NCBI GenBank assembly: GCA_023265215.1
Contig: JAHFUH010000052.1
Coordinates: forward strand, 1 to 16,810
Reading direction: 5' to 3'
DNA: 16,810 nucleotides
Origin: Acidobacteriota bacterium
Lineage (GTDB): Bacteria; Acidobacteriota; UBA6911
Positions 1-8,051 of the stretch are shown piece after piece. The notes beneath the pieces are model-generated. The model had not been told where the DNA came from. It made no database searches and saw only the letters and a list, made by a program, of their open reading frames with translations. The translations under genes and the position numbers were made by a program. Numbering within the stretch: position 1 is the stretch's first letter; every line of letters begins with the position of its first letter.

Positions 1-575
1 GGTTCTGATTCGGTTTTGATTTTCCAGAGCTCCTCGGTCGCTGCTTCGTGACCAAACCAATTTTTTGAAAGATCGAAATCCGGAGGCAAGCCCGAGTAGT
101 GAGTCAGCAAGTGTTTCAGTGTGATGCTATCTTTTCCGCCGCCGGTAAAATTGGGAAGATAGCGCTTGACCCTGTCGTCCAGTCTCAGAATTCCATTCTC
201 GACCAGCAGCATGATGGATGGGGTGGTGGCTATGACTTTGGTCAGCGAGGATATATCAAATATCGTATCGGCCGTCATGGCTTCTTGTTTGGGCTGAACG
301 GATCTGTTCCCGAATGCCTTGAAATAGGCGACCCGGCCATGCCTCGCCACAAGGACGACGGCGCCCGGGATTTCACCCGCCAGGATCGATGCCCGCACCG
401 CATCGTCGATATACTTCAGCTGTGATGAAAGAAGACCGGCAGCTTCAGGATCGCTTTGCGGTAGCATTGCACGAGTTATTTCCGCCGCGTAGGTTGCGGA
501 ATTCCGCACGGTTCCAACCGAAATGAGGCAAAGCATTAAAAATATTCGCATAGACAAACTCTGGAAACTCTGCAT
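1..575 (-). CDS. Beta-lactamase-family serine hydrolase (N-terminal part, cut by window edge)
   Basis: Only the first 191 residues lie in the window; the gene runs off the left edge. The reading has a short hydrophobic N-terminus (about residues 10-22, ending in an ATYAAE-like cleavage region), so an exported or lipid-anchored protein is likely. It then shows the N-terminal half of the class C beta-lactamase/esterase fold: a GEIPGAVVLVARHG strand pair (about 67-80) and the SxxK catalytic motif S110-L-T-K113 within FDISSLTKV. This is followed by the usual LDDRVKRYLPNF and ITLKHLLTHYSGLP segments. The YxN and HxG motifs would be beyond the edge. Two in-frame ATGs (575 and 551) are possible and neither has a good ribosome-binding site; an in-frame stop sits just upstream of 575. 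The family includes penicillin-binding esterases, D-aminopeptidases and true beta-lactamases, so substrate cannot be told. It is divergent from the acyl-CoA dehydrogenase gene. Confidence 0.85.
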   Translation of the reverse strand, partial: MQSFQSLSMRIFLMLCLISVGTVRNSATYAAEITRAMLPQSDPEAAGLLSSQLKYIDDAVRASILAGEIPGAVVLVARHGRVAYFKAFGNRSVQPKQEAMTADTIFDISSLTKVIATTPSIMLLVENGILRLDDRVKRYLPNFTGGGKDSITLKHLLTHYSGLPPDFDLSKNWFGHEAATEELWKIKTESE

Positions 576-728
576 ATTATCAAATTCTTAGGACCTCCGG
601 TGCTCCTGATTGAAGGACGCCTGCAAGGAGTGCCACGGTTCTGATCGAATTTTTCCCCTCCAATTCTGGGCAGGCGCCCGGCATCGGAATATGTTGGAAG
701 ATCAATAATAAACCCAAAGGTAGCACAG

Positions 729-1898
729 ATGAATGCATTTCGAGGAGTAGACTTCTACCGGACGGACGACCTCCTTTCGGAAGAGGAGCGAATGGTTCGG
801 GACACCGTGCGTGAATGGGTCAGCGAAAAGGCAGTCCCCATAATGGACAAGCATTTTGAGGAAGCCACCTTCCCAATGCACCTGATCCCGGAAATGGCGG
901 CTTTGGGAGTGTTTGGCGCCAACCTGCCTGAGGAATATGGTTGCGCCGGAATGAACAATGTAGCCTGCGGCCTGGTCATGCAGGAACTGGAGCGCGGAGA
1001 CAGCGGATTGCGCAGTTTTGCATCGGTTCAGGGCGCTCTGGTAATGTTTCCGATCCACGCATTTGGATCGGATAAGCAGAAGCGCCACTGGATTCCCAGG
1101 CTGGCTAGCGGAGAAAAGATCGGCTGCTTCGGCCTTACCGAGCCGGATCATGGTTCGGATCCGGGAAACATGAGCACGCGTGCAGTCAAGAAAGGAGACC
1201 GCTGGATTTTGACGGGCGCCAAATCGTGGATCACCAACGGGACAATCGCCGATCTGGCCGTCGTTTGGGCAAAGCACGAAGGCGAAGTCAAAGGCTTCCT
1301 TGTGGAAAAAGGGACGAAAGGTTTCAGCGCCCCGGAAATCAAGCACAAGATGTCGCTGAGAGCCTCCATAACATCGCAGCTGATTTTTGATGAATGCGCC
1401 ATCCCGGAAGAAAACCTGCTGCCGAAATCGGAAGGACTTCTATCCCCGTTGTTGTGTCTTAATCAGGCCCGATATGGAATCGCCTGGGGCGTACTCGGCG
1501 CGGCCATGGCTTGCTATCAAGCAGCCCTGGAGTATTCGCAATCGAGAATACAGTTTGATAAACCGATCGGCGGGTTTCAGCTAGTGCAGGACAAGCTTGT
1601 ATACATGCTGACGGAAATTACAAAAGGCCAGCTTCTTGTCCATCGTCTGGGCAGATTGAAAGACCAACAGCAAATCGATCACAGCCAGACGTCTTTGGCC
1701 AAAAGGAACAACACTGCGATCGCACTGGAAACAGCAAGGCTGGCGCGCGACATTCTGGGAGCTAACGGCATCAGTCTGGAATTTCCCATAATCCGGCACA
1801 TGTGCAATCTGGAAGCAGTCAAGACATACGAAGGGACGCACGACATCCACACGCTAATAGTAGGCCAGGCAATAACAGGTTTGGATGCCTTCCGATAG
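729..1898 (+). CDS. gcdH: Glutaryl-CoA dehydrogenase (acyl-CoA dehydrogenase family)
   Basis: FAD-dependent acyl-CoA dehydrogenase of 389 residues, the normal family length. By family knowledge it oxidises and decarboxylates glutaryl-CoA to crotonyl-CoA in lysine, tryptophan and aromatic-acid degradation, passing electrons to ETF. Diagnostic blocks are visible: ELERGDSGLRS (86-96) containing the E, R and S that contact the glutaryl carboxylate in characterised enzymes, GCFGLTEPDHGSDPG (132-146) for FAD/substrate binding, the QAALEYSQSRIQFDKPIG segment, and YEGTHDIH (367-374) with the catalytic base at E368. The C-terminal AITGLDAF also fits glutaryl-CoA dehydrogenases better than short-chain acyl-CoA dehydrogenases. 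The ATG at 729 has an AAAGG ribosome-binding site about 8 bases upstream. The gene seems monocistronic: a divergent gene lies upstream and a convergent glgA downstream. No ETF or transcription regulator gene is nearby. A non-decarboxylating variant is possible but the retained E/R/S argue against it. Confidence 0.88.
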   Translation: MNAFRGVDFYRTDDLLSEEERMVRDTVREWVSEKAVPIMDKHFEEATFPMHLIPEMAALGVFGANLPEEYGCAGMNNVACGLVMQELERGDSGLRSFASVQGALVMFPIHAFGSDKQKRHWIPRLASGEKIGCFGLTEPDHGSDPGNMSTRAVKKGDRWILTGAKSWITNGTIADLAVVWAKHEGEVKGFLVEKGTKGFSAPEIKHKMSLRASITSQLIFDECAIPEENLLPKSEGLLSPLLCLNQARYGIAWGVLGAAMACYQAALEYSQSRIQFDKPIGGFQLVQDKLVYMLTEITKGQLLVHRLGRLKDQQQIDHSQTSLAKRNNTAIALETARLARDILGANGISLEFPIIRHMCNLEAVKTYEGTHDIHTLIVGQAITGLDAFR

Positions 1899-1930
1899 CT
1901 TTAAATCGGGGTAGGTATCGCAGTATCGGA

Positions 1931-2006
1931 AAAGCCGTCTACGTCCATGAGCACGATCATGGAAGAAACTGCGATCGTTGACGTGGACGTGAGCGTGAAT
2001 GGCTTT
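1931..2006. repeat. Nested inverted repeats between convergent gcdH and glgA
   Basis: The 136-base convergent spacer holds three nested complementary pairs: aaagcc 1931-1936 with ggcttt 2001-2006, acgtcca 1941-1947 with tggacgt 1984-1990, and a compact 7-bp hairpin tccatga 1944-1950 / tcatgga 1957-1963 with a 6-base loop. No T-run follows on the plus strand, though an outer GGCTTTT lies on the minus strand. It may act as a weak bidirectional terminator or be the remains of a repeat; this is inference. Confidence 0.35.
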
Positions 2007-2034
2007 GAATATTTAGGGAATATTGGCAACAAAG

Positions 2035-3528
2035 CTACGCGTGCTTTTGCGAGCGGATCGTCCGGTAGAGTTCCAGATACTTTTGCGCGGATCTATTCCA
2101 GGACCAATCCTGATTCATTGCCCGCATCATGAGCGGCTGCCATCGAGCTATGTCTGTATAAGCCTTCAGCGCGCGCTGGATGGCAATCATCATTTCCGCC
2201 GCTGAATAGCGTTTAAAGCTGAAACCTGTTCCTTCTCCGCTGCTTTCGTCGGCAACCGTATCGGCAAGACCGCCGGTGGCTCTTACGATTGGAATCGTTC
2301 CATAGCGCATGCTGTAAAGCTGATTTAGTCCGCAGGGCTCGTATTTGGACGGCATCAGGAAAATGTCGCAGCCTGCCTCGATTCTGTGCGCCAGTTCATT
2401 GTCAAATGACAGCCGAACCGCCACTTTCTCCGGATAGCATGACGCGATGCTCTGGAACAGGGACATATATTTTTCCTGCCCAGTTCCCAGGACGGCCAGC
2501 TGCAAATTCAAAGCCATAATTTCCTGAATAGATTCTTCTATCAGATCGAATCCTTTTTGATCCACAAGCCGGGAGACGATGCCAATCAAAGGGATTCTGC
2601 CTGAAGATTGGGGCAGGTTTAATTGTTGCTTCAGGAGCTCCTTGCATTTCTCTTTGCCCGAGAGATCAAGCGTGGAGAAATGAGCTGGAATAAGAGGATC
2701 GCTCCCGGGGTTCCATTCGGCGTAATCAATGCCATTGACGATGCCGCTGACATCCCTTTTTCTGCTCTGCAGCACTCCTTCCAGCCCAACGCCAAATTCA
2801 TGGCTGGTTTGAATTTCCGCTGCATAGGTCTGGCTTACCGTATTCACCTTGTCCGCCAACATGATGCCTGCTTTTATGAAATTCACCTTGTTCCAATACT
2901 CGAATGGAGAAAAGGCGTAGAAATGCTTCCTGTCAATCCCTGCAAAATGGAGCGCTTCTTCCGTGTAGACACCTTGATATGCAAGGTTATGGATGGTAAA
3001 CAGGGTGCCCGTATGCGCAAACGTAGGGTGGTTCCGATAGCCTGTGCGAATCATGCCGGGAATAAGCGCTGTTTGGGACTCGTGACAGTGCACTATATCC
3101 ATGGGGGTTCCTATTCTCAGGATCAACCCGAGGCCTGCCTTCATAAAAAAAATGAAGCGCTTCATGTTGTCGGGATAACCCTCTCTGGTTGATGGATCGT
3201 CGTATATCCCTTCGCGATCGAAATACCTGCCGGACCCGACAAAATACACATCGATCAAAGTCCCTTCCATTCGGGTTTTCAGAACCTTCACGTGTTCAAT
3301 GGATGATCCCATTGAAATATCGAATCCGGGCACTTGAGGGCAGTTCTGAAGACCGAAATTCCCCTCTATCGTCGATTTGTATGCCGGTGTGACGATGGAG
3401 ATGTTTGCCCCTAATTTTTCCAGAGCCTTAGGCAGCGCTCCGATCACGTCTCCAAGCCCTCCCACCTTGGTAAACGGGGCGACTTCCGCTGCGAACATAA
3501 CGATTTTCAAAGGTTCGGTTTGATTCAT
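2035..3528 (-). CDS. glgA: Glycogen (starch) synthase, GT5 family
   Basis: Transfers glucose from ADP-glucose (some bacterial enzymes also use UDP-glucose) to the non-reducing end of an alpha-1,4-glucan. The reading is 497 residues from the ATG at 3528, close to the usual 480-500. Visible landmarks: the N-terminal nucleotide-sugar motif K21-V-G-G-L-G-D-V28 followed by GALPKAL, the DIVHCHESQTALIPG region, ...GIVSRLVDQKGFDLI in the second Rossmann domain, and EPCGLNQLYSMRYGTIPIVRATGGLADTV, with the conserved glutamate at about 397. An in-frame TTG at 3552 would add 8 residues; the ATG start fits the family N-terminus better, but neither has a convincing Shine-Dalgarno. It lies 50 bases downstream of the galT-like gene on the same strand and was probably transcribed with it. 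No glgC (ADP-glucose pyrophosphorylase) is in the window. Confidence 0.93.
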   Translation of the reverse strand: MNQTEPLKIVMFAAEVAPFTKVGGLGDVIGALPKALEKLGANISIVTPAYKSTIEGNFGLQNCPQVPGFDISMGSSIEHVKVLKTRMEGTLIDVYFVGSGRYFDREGIYDDPSTREGYPDNMKRFIFFMKAGLGLILRIGTPMDIVHCHESQTALIPGMIRTGYRNHPTFAHTGTLFTIHNLAYQGVYTEEALHFAGIDRKHFYAFSPFEYWNKVNFIKAGIMLADKVNTVSQTYAAEIQTSHEFGVGLEGVLQSRKRDVSGIVNGIDYAEWNPGSDPLIPAHFSTLDLSGKEKCKELLKQQLNLPQSSGRIPLIGIVSRLVDQKGFDLIEESIQEIMALNLQLAVLGTGQEKYMSLFQSIASCYPEKVAVRLSFDNELAHRIEAGCDIFLMPSKYEPCGLNQLYSMRYGTIPIVRATGGLADTVADESSGEGTGFSFKRYSAAEMMIAIQRALKAYTDIARWQPLMMRAMNQDWSWNRSAQKYLELYRTIRSQKHA

Positions 3529-3578
3529 AGTCGTTTGGAATTCCAGGGACAAAAGACGGAGGGATTATCTTGCTGCTT

Positions 3579-4604
3579 TTAAATCTCTGTTTCGCGCAGA
3601 TATTTCGCTGCTTCCTCCGGAGCAGTAGGATTGATATAAAAGCCGGTTCCCCACTCAAAGCCGGCTACCTGGGTAAGGCGGGGGATAAGTTCAATATGCC
3701 AATGAAAATCCTGTTCTATCGTGTCCCAGTATGAAGCGCGCCTCGGTCTTACTCTTACGTTGGGGATCGTGTGGATCAGATAATTGTATGGCGGGTCCTT
3801 AAGGCATTTCTTTATTCGAAGCAAAACTTCTTTCAGCACCATGCCCAGATTATGAAGCATGTCGTCGCTCGCTTCCGCAAAGCTGTGGTGATGCTGGCGA
3901 GGAGCAATGAATATTTCAAAAGGAAATCGGGATGCGAATGGTGCCAATGCGACGAATTTGTCCGTTGCGAGAATGATCCGCTCCCCGGATTCCAGTTCCT
4001 GGCGAATCAGATCACAGAACAGGCAGCGCTCCTTTTCCCTGAAATGATCTTTAGCGGAATTCAGTTCTTCCGCCAAAGTGAGGGGCGTCACCGGAGTCGC
4101 TATCAATTGGGTGTGCGGGTGCGTCAGGGAAGCGCCTGCCGCAGTGCCGTGGTTTTTAAAAATCAAAATGTATTTGAATCGCTGATCACGCAAAAGATCA
4201 AGCAGTCGTTCTCGATATGTGCGCAGCACTTTATGGATATGCTCAAGAGGCGCATCGGCCAGATTCAGAGAGTGCTGGGGCGTTTCGATAATCACTTCGT
4301 GAGCCCCGACTCCGTTCATCCGGTCATACGCGCCGATTCCTTCCCTGCCGAGGTCCCCTTCGATCCGGAGCGCCGGGAATTTATTCGGAATTACACGCAC
4401 TTCCCATCCTGGCTGATTGGGTCTGGTGCCGTTTCTGATCGCGGCTATTTCCGGAGGTGTTTTTGATTCATTCCCTTCGCAGAAAGGACAGGATTCGCTT
4501 GCTGTTGGAATCACCTCCTGGAGGAAATCAGAAGGCCGCCGCCCGCGTTCTGCGGCTATAATGACCCATCGTCTTTGAATCGGATCGTGACGTAATTCTG
4601 GCAT
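3579..4604 (-). CDS. galT: Galactose-1-phosphate uridylyltransferase-like nucleotidyltransferase (HIT superfamily)
   Basis: Family role: double-displacement exchange of UMP between UDP-glucose and hexose-1-phosphate. At 341 residues it is near the usual length. It begins MPELRHDPIQRRWVIIAAER, the classical GalT N-terminus, which is why the ATG at 4604 is chosen over the upstream in-frame ATG at 4688. Zinc ligands C39-x-x-C42 and H111 (in ETPQH) are present, as is the active-site H162-P-H164-T-Q, whose first histidine forms the UMP adduct. A second CxxC (C194/C197) occurs, as in many archaeal and anaerobe versions. A sigma-70-like promoter lies at 4679-4707, so the 4688 ATG would fall inside the promoter. 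glgA follows 50 bases downstream. With no galK, galE or galM beside it and glycogen genes around it, its physiological substrate could be glucose-1-phosphate in glycogen turnover; plant ADP-glucose phosphorylase is a relative. That reassignment is inference. Confidence 0.87.
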   Translation of the reverse strand: MPELRHDPIQRRWVIIAAERGRRPSDFLQEVIPTASESCPFCEGNESKTPPEIAAIRNGTRPNQPGWEVRVIPNKFPALRIEGDLGREGIGAYDRMNGVGAHEVIIETPQHSLNLADAPLEHIHKVLRTYRERLLDLLRDQRFKYILIFKNHGTAAGASLTHPHTQLIATPVTPLTLAEELNSAKDHFREKERCLFCDLIRQELESGERIILATDKFVALAPFASRFPFEIFIAPRQHHHSFAEASDDMLHNLGMVLKEVLLRIKKCLKDPPYNYLIHTIPNVRVRPRRASYWDTIEQDFHWHIELIPRLTQVAGFEWGTGFYINPTAPEEAAKYLRETEI

Positions 4605-4678
4605 AAGTGTTTTGCATTTTTCAGACCGCCTCCAACAAACCCCTGTTGTTGTAATGCACGGTCTTGTTTTCAGGCTGG

Positions 4679-4707
4679 ATCCTAGCATTCCTCCTTGCGC
4701 AATTCAA
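4679..4707 (-). promoter_or_regulatory. Candidate sigma-70 promoter for galT-glgA
   Basis: On the minus strand TTGAAT (4702-4707) and TAGGAT (4679-4684) are separated by exactly 17 bases, each matching four of six consensus positions. Transcription would start near 4672, leaving a leader of roughly 68 bases before the galT ATG at 4604. Prediction by eye only. Confidence 0.4.
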
Positions 4708-5183
4708 CGGCAGAGATTGGGTTTTTGCCGGCTAATTTCCAATTCGGGCAGTTTTAATCTGAAGCTTTGGAGACTCGCGCAGTATCATTAATCGTGTGAC
4801 TCGTCGTCAACGATGTGCGTCGACATCGCCGTCTCCTCCTCGCGCCATGCGTTCGCCGCGCAAGCCCCATGCGCGCGGCCTCTTCTATATACTTGGACAG
4901 GCTCCTAGCCACGATTTTCTTTTTGTCGGCGGTTGCCGGCGCTGTTCAGGCTTAGCAAGTAATAAGCACGAAGGCTGGGCTTGTCCAATACATCGAAGGC
5001 AATGTTATTTGGGATGGTATGCCGTTTGCCGCTTCCCCTCAGCGTTGACTTGGAAACGGGGCCGACTGGCGGGACCCTCTACTATTCCTGCAGTGGTTGA
5101 ATTGCCCAAAGAGATGGTGCCCATCCCACCACTATCTCCTGCTTGATTTGCCTGCCGGTTGTGATTACAGTAATTAGAAGGCT
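4708..5183. other. Gene-free stretch upstream of the toxin-antitoxin remnant
   Basis: About 475 bases in which I cannot support any gene on either strand. The open frames here are short, have no ribosome-binding sites and resemble no family I recognise. No tRNA-like cloverleaf, strong hairpin or transposon end is evident. The stretch abuts the degraded toxin-antitoxin locus and may be decayed accessory DNA. On the minus strand it carries the upstream region of galT. Confidence 0.4.
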
Positions 5184-5497
5184 ATTGAACTCAAAATCGC
5201 GCGCATAGGCAATTCCAAAGGGATTCGCGTCCCCGCCGCATCGTTGCGCGGATATGGAGTCGGCGCCACAGTTTTCATGGAAGAGAGAAGTGATGGAATA
5301 GTGCTGCGCTCTGCGGAGTTTCCGGTCCCAAAGCTCAATGGAAAGATACTGCACGGGAGATGGCGCTCTCGGAAGAAGACTGGCGCGAATTGGATGCCAC
5401 GGCCGCCGATGGCCTGGAATCTCATCCTTGGATTCCGGAGATCCGACTAGCGTGGCCGCACCAGGCCCTAGGTACAGGAAAAGCCCCATGTGAAACA
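5184..5497 (+). pseudogene. MazE/AbrB-type antitoxin, frameshifted and without a standard start codon
   Basis: From 5187 the plus strand reads ELKIARIGNSKGIRVPAASLRGYGVG, a SpoVT-AbrB swapped-hairpin DNA-binding domain as in MazE-family antitoxins, then VFMEERSDGIVLRSAEFPVPKL. Two lesions are visible. The codon where the family has its ATG is ATT (5184-5186), three codons after an in-frame TAG at 5175-5177. After the codons for KL (ending 5336) the frame shifts: the familiar continuation WKDTAREMALSEEDWRELDATAADGLESHP resumes at 5339 in another frame, consistent with loss of one base. In the original frame translation runs on into unrelated sequence. The C-terminal toxin-binding part is thereby separated from the DNA-binding part and is in frame with the toxin. 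A sequencing error could explain the frameshift but not easily the missing start. Confidence 0.7.
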
Positions 5498-5818
5498 TTA
5501 AAACGCTATGAAGTCCGCTGGGCCGACCTGGGACCGGTGCAAGGTGCGGAGATGGCGAAAAAGAGGCCGGTTGTCATTGTCAGATTGGATATTTTGAACG
5601 AGCAACTCCAAATCGTAACGATATGCCCTCTGACGACCAGTATTCATCCCGCGTGGTGTTCACGGCAGCAAGTGCGGATTGGCCGGCGCAATGCGGAAAT
5701 TGCGGTTGATCAAATCCGAATCATCTGTAAAAGCCGGTTGGGGGCAAAACTCGGTGTTCTATCCCGCGATGAAGCTACGGTATTGCGACGAACCATAACG
5801 GAAATGTATGGAGAATAA
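5360..5818 (+). CDS. MazF/PemK-type endoribonuclease toxin fused in frame to the antitoxin C-terminus
   Basis: The 152-residue reading has two parts. Residues 1-46 are the toxin-binding tail of a MazE-type antitoxin (MALSEEDWRELDATAADGLE...). From residue 47 it is a MazF-family toxin: LKRYEVRWADLGPVQGAEMAKKRPVVIV, CPLTTSIHPAW, AEIAVDQIRIICKSRLG and a C-terminal TEMYGE. By comparison with MazF, the probable catalytic arginine (R69 in KKRPVV) and threonine (T92 or T93 in PLTTS) remain. Relatives start at MKRYEV; here that codon is TTA (5498-5500) and no ATG, GTG or TTG offers a correct toxin start, so the toxin can only be made as the fusion from 5360 or further upstream. MazF enzymes cleave single-stranded RNA at short motifs and are neutralised by the antitoxin tail, so a fusion could be self-inhibited. 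More likely the locus is decaying. It is convergent with the phosphorylase gene. Confidence 0.75.
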   Translation: MALSEEDWRELDATAADGLESHPWIPEIRLAWPHQALGTGKAPCETLKRYEVRWADLGPVQGAEMAKKRPVVIVRLDILNEQLQIVTICPLTTSIHPAWCSRQQVRIGRRNAEIAVDQIRIICKSRLGAKLGVLSRDEATVLRRTITEMYGE

Positions 5819-5823
5819 AGGGA

Positions 5824-5904
5824 ATGGGGACGCACACCTATTTTCGCCTGTCAAATCCCGGATAGATGCGAACGTGAGGGCGAAAATTAGGTGTGCGTCC
5901 CATT
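5824..5904. repeat. REP-like long inverted repeat between convergent mazF and phosphorylase genes
   Basis: Two near-perfect complementary arms, about 5824-5848 and 5879-5904, differ only by single-base indels and enclose a 30-base centre. The outer ends read aatggg(g)acgcacacct on each strand. The repeat begins just after the toxin stop codon and ends one base before the phosphorylase stop codon, so it could terminate transcription from both sides. The gggacgcacacct end resembles palindromes scattered in many genomes with REP-associated (RAYT-type) transposases, but that link is from memory. No transposase is present here. Confidence 0.65.
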
Positions 5905-8037
5905 TTATTCGACGAGGTAGTACTGCTTGCTGTATTCCTGGACCATGCGCCAGGTAGTGAATTTGGGCAGCATGGTTGCCATGGATCGCCGGATTCTTCC
6001 GAGCCACTTGCGAGGAATGCCGCGATCATCCCGATCGTAAAAACAGGGAACTACCTCATCTTTTAACACCCTGCAGAGATTGGCGTTGTCCAGGCGATCC
6101 TGTTCAACGATTGAATCGGGTTGGCTGTCTTCCCCGATTGCAAATCCGTTTGTTCCGTCGTAGGCTTCGCGCCACCAGCCATCCAGAATGCTCATATTCA
6201 GGCCGCCGTTGCAGATGATTTTCTGCCCGCTCGTTCCGGAGGCCTCCAGGGGACGCCTGGGATTGTTCAACCAGATATCGCAGCCGGAGACCATCTGGCG
6301 CGCTATGTGGACATCATAATTTTCAATAAACACAATCCGGCCTCTCAGCTCGCTGAAGTGGCTGAGATGAATTATTTTCTGAATGATGCGCTTTCCCTCG
6401 TTATCTGCCGGATGCGCTTTTCCGGAAAAGATAAACTGGATCGGCCGAAGCGGATCTGTCGCCAGCTTTACGATAGTATCGTAATCCTCGAACACAAGGG
6501 TAGCACGCTTATAGGTGGCGAACCGCCTGCCAAACCCGATGGTCAGAGCGTCAGGATCGAGCAGTCGATCAAAAAAGCTTGTGTCCCCCAACGACATCCG
6601 CCGCATAAGGTAACGGCGCCTGGCGAATTCGATCAGGGAGCGCCGTAATCTGTACCGGAGAGCCCAGATTTCCTCATCTGTTACAAACTCCGGATCCAGC
6701 ATTCGCTGCCAGAAGTCTTCCGAGTTGATATCTTTATCCCAGTTGGGCCCAAGCTTATTTCTCCAGAAACTGCGTACCGGGCCCTTCATCCACCCCATCA
6801 GGTGAATGCCGTTTGTAATATACCCGATCGGGACCTCATCAACGGATTTCCCCGGATAGAGGCATTGCCACATTTTGCGGCTTACTTCGCCGTGCAGTTC
6901 GCTCACGGCATTGGCGGAACGCGTGGTCTTCAGGGCCAGCACCGTCATGCAGAAGGGCTCCTGTTTGTTATTTGGATCGACACGGCCCAGAGCCATCAGT
7001 TGGTCGAATGAAGATGTAACCTGTGGTTGAAATCGCTGCATCGCATACTGCACAAGGTCCTGTCCAAAACGGTCATGCCCGGCTTCAACGGGCGTGTGGG
7101 TAGTAAAGATGCATTGCCGGCGAGTGCGGGTGGACGCTTCATCAAACGTGAGACCCTGGGCAATTTTTTCGCGAATCAACTCGAGTGATATGAAGGCCGC
7201 ATGTCCTTCATTCATGTGAAAAATGGAAGGCTCGATGTGAAGGGCCCGCAAGAGGCGCACCCCTCCGATACCCAACAGCATCTCCTGCATAATCCGGGTG
7301 GAACTGTCGCCTCCGTATACCCGCAGAGTCAGATCGCGGAAAAACGGCTCGTTTTCAGGCCGGTTGGCATCCAGGAGATAAATGGAACAGCGACCCGCAT
7401 TCACCTTCCATGCCTGGAATCGCACACGGGTAAGGTTTATCTCCACTTCGCCGACCAGCCGTTCCCCTGCCTGGTTCAACACAGGTTCAAGCGGCAGCGA
7501 ATCAGGGTTTAGCGGAGAGTAAAACTCTGTTTGCCAATTGTCCCTATTGATCGACTGCTGGAAATAGCCTTCCCTATAAAAGAGGCTGATTCCAACGAGG
7601 CCAAGCCCGAGATCGCTTGCAGACCGGGCATGGTCCCCCGAAAGAATGCCAAGCCCACCGGCGGCAATGGGGAGTGTTTCATGGAAACCATATTCGGCGG
7701 TGAAGTAAGCCACCGAGTGCGCAACGAGAGTCGGGGCGTTTCGAGCCGCCCAGGTGTCTTTCTGATTCATATACGCATCGAAAGCTGTCAGTACATTGCG
7801 GACCCGCTTGGCGAAGAAAGGATCCCGAAGGCGGGTGCGCAGTTCATACTCGGAAATATCCTGCAGAACCGCAACGGCATTATGGTAAACATCCTGCCAG
7901 CCGCGAGGAGAGAGCTCTTGAAAAATTTCCTGGCATTCCTGGTTCCAGGTCCACCACAAATTTCCGGCGAGACGCTTGAGCCTTGCGAGCAGGTCGGCGG
8001 TTTCATCGGGAATCGATTTTATTGGATAGGTACTCAG
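5905..8037 (-). CDS. glgP: Alpha-glucan (glycogen) phosphorylase, GT35, with apparent CTG start
   Basis: Phosphorolyses alpha-1,4-glucan to glucose-1-phosphate using pyridoxal phosphate. It belongs to the shorter phosphorylase branch (about 700 residues), recognisable by AYFTAEYGFHETLPIAAGGLGILSGDHARSASDLGL, FHMNEGHAAF, FTTHTPVEAGHDRF, FGRRFATYKRA and ASGTSGQKIICNGGLNMSILDGWW. The lysine in SGTSGQK (residue 606 when counted from the CTG) is the expected PLP attachment site. The first conventional start is TTG at 7959, inside the conserved NLWWTWNQ motif. Reading upstream adds LSTYPIKSIPDETADLLARLKRLAGN, which completes the usual N-terminus and begins with CTG (8035-8037), 8 bases after a perfect AGGAGG (8046-8051). 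I therefore place the start at CTG, giving 710 residues. It follows the GH57 gene by 39 bases and is presumably co-transcribed with it. Confidence 0.88.
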   Translation of the reverse strand: MSTYPIKSIPDETADLLARLKRLAGNLWWTWNQECQEIFQELSPRGWQDVYHNAVAVLQDISEYELRTRLRDPFFAKRVRNVLTAFDAYMNQKDTWAARNAPTLVAHSVAYFTAEYGFHETLPIAAGGLGILSGDHARSASDLGLGLVGISLFYREGYFQQSINRDNWQTEFYSPLNPDSLPLEPVLNQAGERLVGEVEINLTRVRFQAWKVNAGRCSIYLLDANRPENEPFFRDLTLRVYGGDSSTRIMQEMLLGIGGVRLLRALHIEPSIFHMNEGHAAFISLELIREKIAQGLTFDEASTRTRRQCIFTTHTPVEAGHDRFGQDLVQYAMQRFQPQVTSSFDQLMALGRVDPNNKQEPFCMTVLALKTTRSANAVSELHGEVSRKMWQCLYPGKSVDEVPIGYITNGIHLMGWMKGPVRSFWRNKLGPNWDKDINSEDFWQRMLDPEFVTDEEIWALRYRLRRSLIEFARRRYLMRRMSLGDTSFFDRLLDPDALTIGFGRRFATYKRATLVFEDYDTIVKLATDPLRPIQFIFSGKAHPADNEGKRIIQKIIHLSHFSELRGRIVFIENYDVHIARQMVSGCDIWLNNPRRPLEASGTSGQKIICNGGLNMSILDGWWREAYDGTNGFAIGEDSQPDSIVEQDRLDNANLCRVLKDEVVPCFYDRDDRGIPRKWLGRIRRSMATMLPKFTTWRMVQEYSKQYYLVE

Positions 8038-8045
8038 CGTAATCT

Positions 8046-8051
8046 CCTCCT
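8046..8051 (-). promoter_or_regulatory. Shine-Dalgarno AGGAGG deciding the CTG start of the phosphorylase
   Basis: The minus strand reads GAGAGGAGGAGATTACGCTG. The perfect AGGAGG core lies 8 bases before the CTG at 8035-8037, and no ATG, GTG or TTG occurs in frame nearby, so this site marks the translation start. Confidence 0.65.

Noticed and set aside
4528..4617. A 29-codon ORF overlapping the galT start, with GGAGG 11 bases upstream
   Set aside because: It is out of frame with galT and encodes no recognisable protein. Its Shine-Dalgarno is as likely to belong to galT or be chance. It would be worth a look only if ribosome profiling shows translation.
5082..5498. Minus-strand ORF of 138 codons across the antitoxin region
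   Set aside because: The plus strand carries clear MazE-type sequence here; the minus frame shows no recognisable protein and no ribosome-binding site.
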